A stretch of DNA of 64,000 bases from Hemerocallis citrina (lineage: Eukaryota > Streptophyta > Magnoliopsida > Asparagales > Asphodelaceae), in the NCBI GenBank assembly GCA_017893485.1, contig CM030365.1, forward strand, positions 29,472,289 to 29,536,288, read 5' to 3'. The position numbers and the translations under genes were made by a program. Shown here one piece after another: positions 61,401 to 64,000 of the stretch (positions are counted from its first letter, which is position 1; each line of letters opens with the position of its first letter). The notes beneath the pieces are model-generated. The model was not told the origin of the DNA. It did no database searches and was given only the letters and a program-made list of their open reading frames with translations.

Positions 61401-62134
61401 GTTCTTACTTGGCGAGCTTCCTTTGAATCTTCGGGGAGGAGCCCATCCCTTAGGAACTCAACGAGGGGTTTCATCCAGTCATCTTGCAGCAGGACAGGTA
61501 GAGACTCCATAGAATCGGAAGTTTCTTCTATGCTTGGCTTCAGGAGTACCTCAATCAAGACGGTCTGCTCGAGACCTTGGAGGGAGGAGGAGGCTACCTT
61601 GGAGAGGGCATCGGCCTGGGCATTCTCTTCTCGGGGGATTAGTTGGATGAGGGCTTCTTCAAATAGGGCCATGAGATTCCTGACCTTGGCTAGGTACTTA
61701 ACCATTCGGTCATCCCGTGCCTCATATTCCCCTAGGACCTGATTTACGACCAGTTGGGAGTCGCTATAGATCCGGAGGCACTGCGCCCCTGCATTGCGAG
61801 CCATTCCGAGGCCGGCTATGAGTGCCTCATATTCTGCTTCATTGTTCGAGGCCTTGAAGTTGATGCGGAGGGAGTATTGGAGGATGAAATCATCTGGGCC
61901 GGCCAGAATGACCCCGGCTCCACTTCCCTCGTTACAAGAGGAGCCATCCACATAAACCGACCAGACAGGTGGTCCCTTCATTGCTTGGCTGAACTCGGGG
62001 ATGGTACTTTCAACTATGAATTCTGCTAAGGCCTGAGCCTTGATCGCGGTCCGAGGCTGATACGTTATATCATGCTGGCTTAGCTCGATAGACCACTTCA
62101 TAAGGCGACCGGAGGTCTCTGGCTTGTGGAGCAC
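61400..62134 (-). pseudogene. R5 second (archaeal-type) RNase H
   Basis: Within a 338-residue open stretch starting at 62,134. Residues 1-45 are the end of the first RNase H and linker. Residues about 58-180 are the additional RNase H typical of the Tat lineage, with acidic residues in place: YVDGSS (D63), NNEAEYEAL (E101), YSDSQLVVNQ (D125) and ADALSK (D175). It is thought to help remove RNA from hybrids during reverse transcription. All four acidic positions survive here, unlike the broken flanking domains. Confidence 0.88.
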
Positions 62135-63337
62135 TTGCTTCAGCGGCTATTCAGTAAGAACGACCACCGAATGGGACTGAAAATATGGGCGAAGCTTCCT
62201 TGCAGCCATTACTAGGGCATAAGCCATCTTTTCTATCCTCGGGTAGCGGAGCTCGGCATCCCGAAGTACCTTGCTCACGTAATATATGGGCCTTTGGGTC
62301 TTATCTTCTTCCCTCATGAGAACGGCGCTGAGGGTCTGCTCGGAGGCTGCCAGGTAGAGGTAGAGGGGTTCACCAGGAATTGGTTTGCTGAGGAGAAGAA
62401 GATTGACGAGGTAAGCCTTGAGTTGGTCGAATGACTCCTGTTGCTGTTGTCCCCTATTCGAAACCTTTAGCCCCCCTGAGGGCCTTGAAGAAGGGGAGGC
62501 ATTTCTCCCCGAACTTCGAGAGGAAACGCCCTATAGCGGCTAGGCGGCCTGTTAGCCTCTGAACTTCCTTAATGTTCTTGGGAGGGGCCATGTCTAATAT
62601 GGCCTTGATTTTCTCAGGGTTAGCTTCGATTCCTCGTTGGCTGACCATGAAGCAGAGGAACTTTCCTGACGAGACTCCGAACGCACACTTTTTCGGATTG
62701 AGCCTCATGTTGTGCTTTCTCAGTACATCGAATGCCTCCTGCAGGTCAATCACATGATCGGCCCCGTGGATGCTCTTTACAAGCATATCATCCACATATA
62801 CCTCCATATTCCGGCCGATTTGAGCTTGAAAAACCTTGTTGACGAGGCATTGATATGTGGCGCCTGCATTCTTCAAACCGAAGGGCATAACCCTGTAGTA
62901 GTACAGGCCCTGGTCGGTCACAAATGAGGTCTTCAGGATATCTGGGGAAACATCCGGATCTGATTGTAGCCTAAGAAGGCATCCATGAAGCTGAGGAGTT
63001 CATGGCCCGATGTGGCGTCAATCAAAGTGTCAATACTTGGAAGAGGGAAAGGGTCCTTGGGGCAAGCCTTGTTGAGATCGATAAAATCGATACAAATCCT
63101 CCAGGTCCCATTGGACTTCTTCACCATTACTACATTCGACAGCCATTCTGGATAGTTTACCTCTTGTATGAATCGGGCCTTCAAGAGCTTGTCCACCTCC
63201 TCTTTTATAGCTAGCTGGCGCTCGGGGGCGAACTTGTGCCTCTTCTGTTGGACCAGGTTTGAACCCTGGAGCAACGCTGACGTGGTGGACCAAGAGCTCT
63301 TCGAAAATTCCGGGCATGTCTGCAACTGACCAAGCAA
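62135..63337 (-). pseudogene. R5 reverse transcriptase and first RNase H (broken)
   Basis: Reverse transcriptase: fingers segment (VMVKKSNGTWRICIDF, DLNKACPKDPFPLP) near 63,140-63,050; a frameshift near 62,935 after YNQIRM; then VMPFGLKNAGATYQ near 62,890 and the catalytic VYVDDMLVKS near 62,790. The first RNase H follows in about 62,450-62,140, where a TAG near 62,147 interrupts the VLTE..PLKQ segment. Role: copying element RNA into cDNA. Confidence 0.87.
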
Positions 63338-63428
63338 AGAGGTCTCGGTTCCTTCGAATGCACTGGACTATGTCGGAGCATAGGGCGGATGGGAGGGTCT
63401 TGGTAACAAAGAACTTTCGGGTTGGATC

Positions 63429-63932
63429 CTACTCAGAGAAGAGCACTTCCTCCAACTCATCCACTGGCTCGAACGTTGGTCGGGCAACATCTTGGGGGAT
63501 TTCCAGAGTTTCGAGGGAGAGGACTGAACAGAGGGTAGAGGTCATGTAGCACTTGCGGGCCGTTTCCTGATTGCCTTTTACTTCCCCTACTCCTGCCCGG
63601 GTGGGGAATTTCATCTTGAGGTGATAGGCGGAAGGGACGACTTCAAGGGCAGCCAGGCCGGGCCGACCCAAAATGACATTGTAAGCTGCAGGGACATCCA
63701 CGACCATAAAGTCCATCGACTCTGTTCGGGTGGTAGAAGTTTTGCCAGCGGTTACGTCCAGGGTGATCACCCCTTCAATAGTCACTGGCACTCCCGTGAA
63801 CCCATGGAGCGTATAGCCGGCGGGCTTGAGTCTGTCTCGGGATAGTTTGAGGCCCTTGAAAGCGGCGAGGAAGAGGATGTTAACGGAGCTGCCATTGTCC
63901 ACTAGGATCCTCTCCACTTTGAAGTTCACCAT
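63429..63932 (-). pseudogene. R5 protease
   Basis: A 167-residue open stretch; the frame also extends upstream with a stop near 63,970. The active site is LVDNGSSVNILF (D12), the Tat-type form of the retropepsin D-T/S-G, and the ILGRPGL motif follows near residue 90. This Asp is intact, in contrast to R1 and R3. It would process the polyprotein. Upstream gag lies outside the window. Confidence 0.85.
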
Positions 63933-64000
63933 GTGGAGGCTGATGACGAGTGCGTCACAATGGGGCGTTCAGACACCCTCAAGGTCTTCATCTGAGAATG

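Larger units (their letters stand above)
51979..64000 (-). mobile_element. R5: Tat-lineage Ty3/gypsy element with antisense gene, 5' part off the right edge
   Basis: On the minus strand: protease (63,932), reverse transcriptase, RNase H, a second RNase H, integrase (ending 60,213), then a 113-bp array, an accessory gene on the opposite strand, a second repeat block and the 3' LTR. Dual RNase H and a DNGSS protease motif are established marks of the Tat lineage, and extra open frames, some antisense, are known there. Gag, 5' LTR and primer site lie beyond 64,000. It interrupts LTR-D at 51,979. Confidence 0.88.

Noticed and set aside
1..64000. Host protein-coding genes
   Set aside because: Nearly every stretch belongs to an LTR, an interior or a repeat; the remaining unassigned DNA (about 23,967-25,371) has no coding signal.

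Overview
The window is plant nuclear DNA made entirely of nested LTR retrotransposons of the Ty3/gypsy superfamily. I see no convincing host gene, rRNA, tRNA gene or CRISPR. Evidence for a plant: initiator-Met tRNA primer sites (TGGTATCAGAGC), a chromodomain-bearing pol (Tekay/Del-like chromovirus), a Tat-lineage pol with a second RNase H, plant-type GT-AG introns, and LTRs of 3.4-3.9 kb. A large, repeat-rich angiosperm genome fits; I cannot name the species.

Layout (my names). R1 (1-17,449, minus) is a Tekay-like element whose 3' end lies off the left edge. Its 5' LTR was split by R2 (6,902-16,304, minus), an element with a broken gag, no pol and a 146-bp tandem array. R1 itself sits in an older LTR, LTR-C (17,450-23,966, minus), which also carries a solo LTR, S1 (19,162-23,072, plus). 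After about 1.4 kb of unassigned AT-rich DNA comes LTR-F, ending at 26,444 with a primer site, and then a truncated LTR-D (about 26,590-51,978, plus). LTR-D hosts R3 (27,463-50,009, plus; perfect 5-bp target duplication GTACA), a second Tekay-like copy. R3's 5' LTR holds R4 (27,770-35,407, minus), with two 3.4-kb LTRs around a 751-bp non-coding interior. R3's 3' LTR holds a truncated LTR, S2 (44,451 to about 47,457). LTR-D then stops at R5 (51,979 to beyond 64,000, minus), a Tat element. R5 has protease, reverse transcriptase, RNase H, a second RNase H and integrase on the minus strand. It also carries an intron-containing accessory gene on the opposite strand, a perfectly phased 113-bp array and two blocks of a related longer repeat.

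All coding regions are decayed by stops and frameshifts, many of them C-to-T changes. The most notable signal is two putative spliceosomal introns, at the same places in R1 and R3: 79 bp in gag, and 156/157 bp between gag and protease. Both copies also share a Tyr in place of the protease catalytic Asp. R4 shares LTR termini and primer-site layout with R1/R3, so it may be a non-autonomous partner. Order of events from nesting: LTR-C and LTR-D are oldest; R1, S1, R3 and R5 entered them; R2, R4 and S2 are younger than their hosts.
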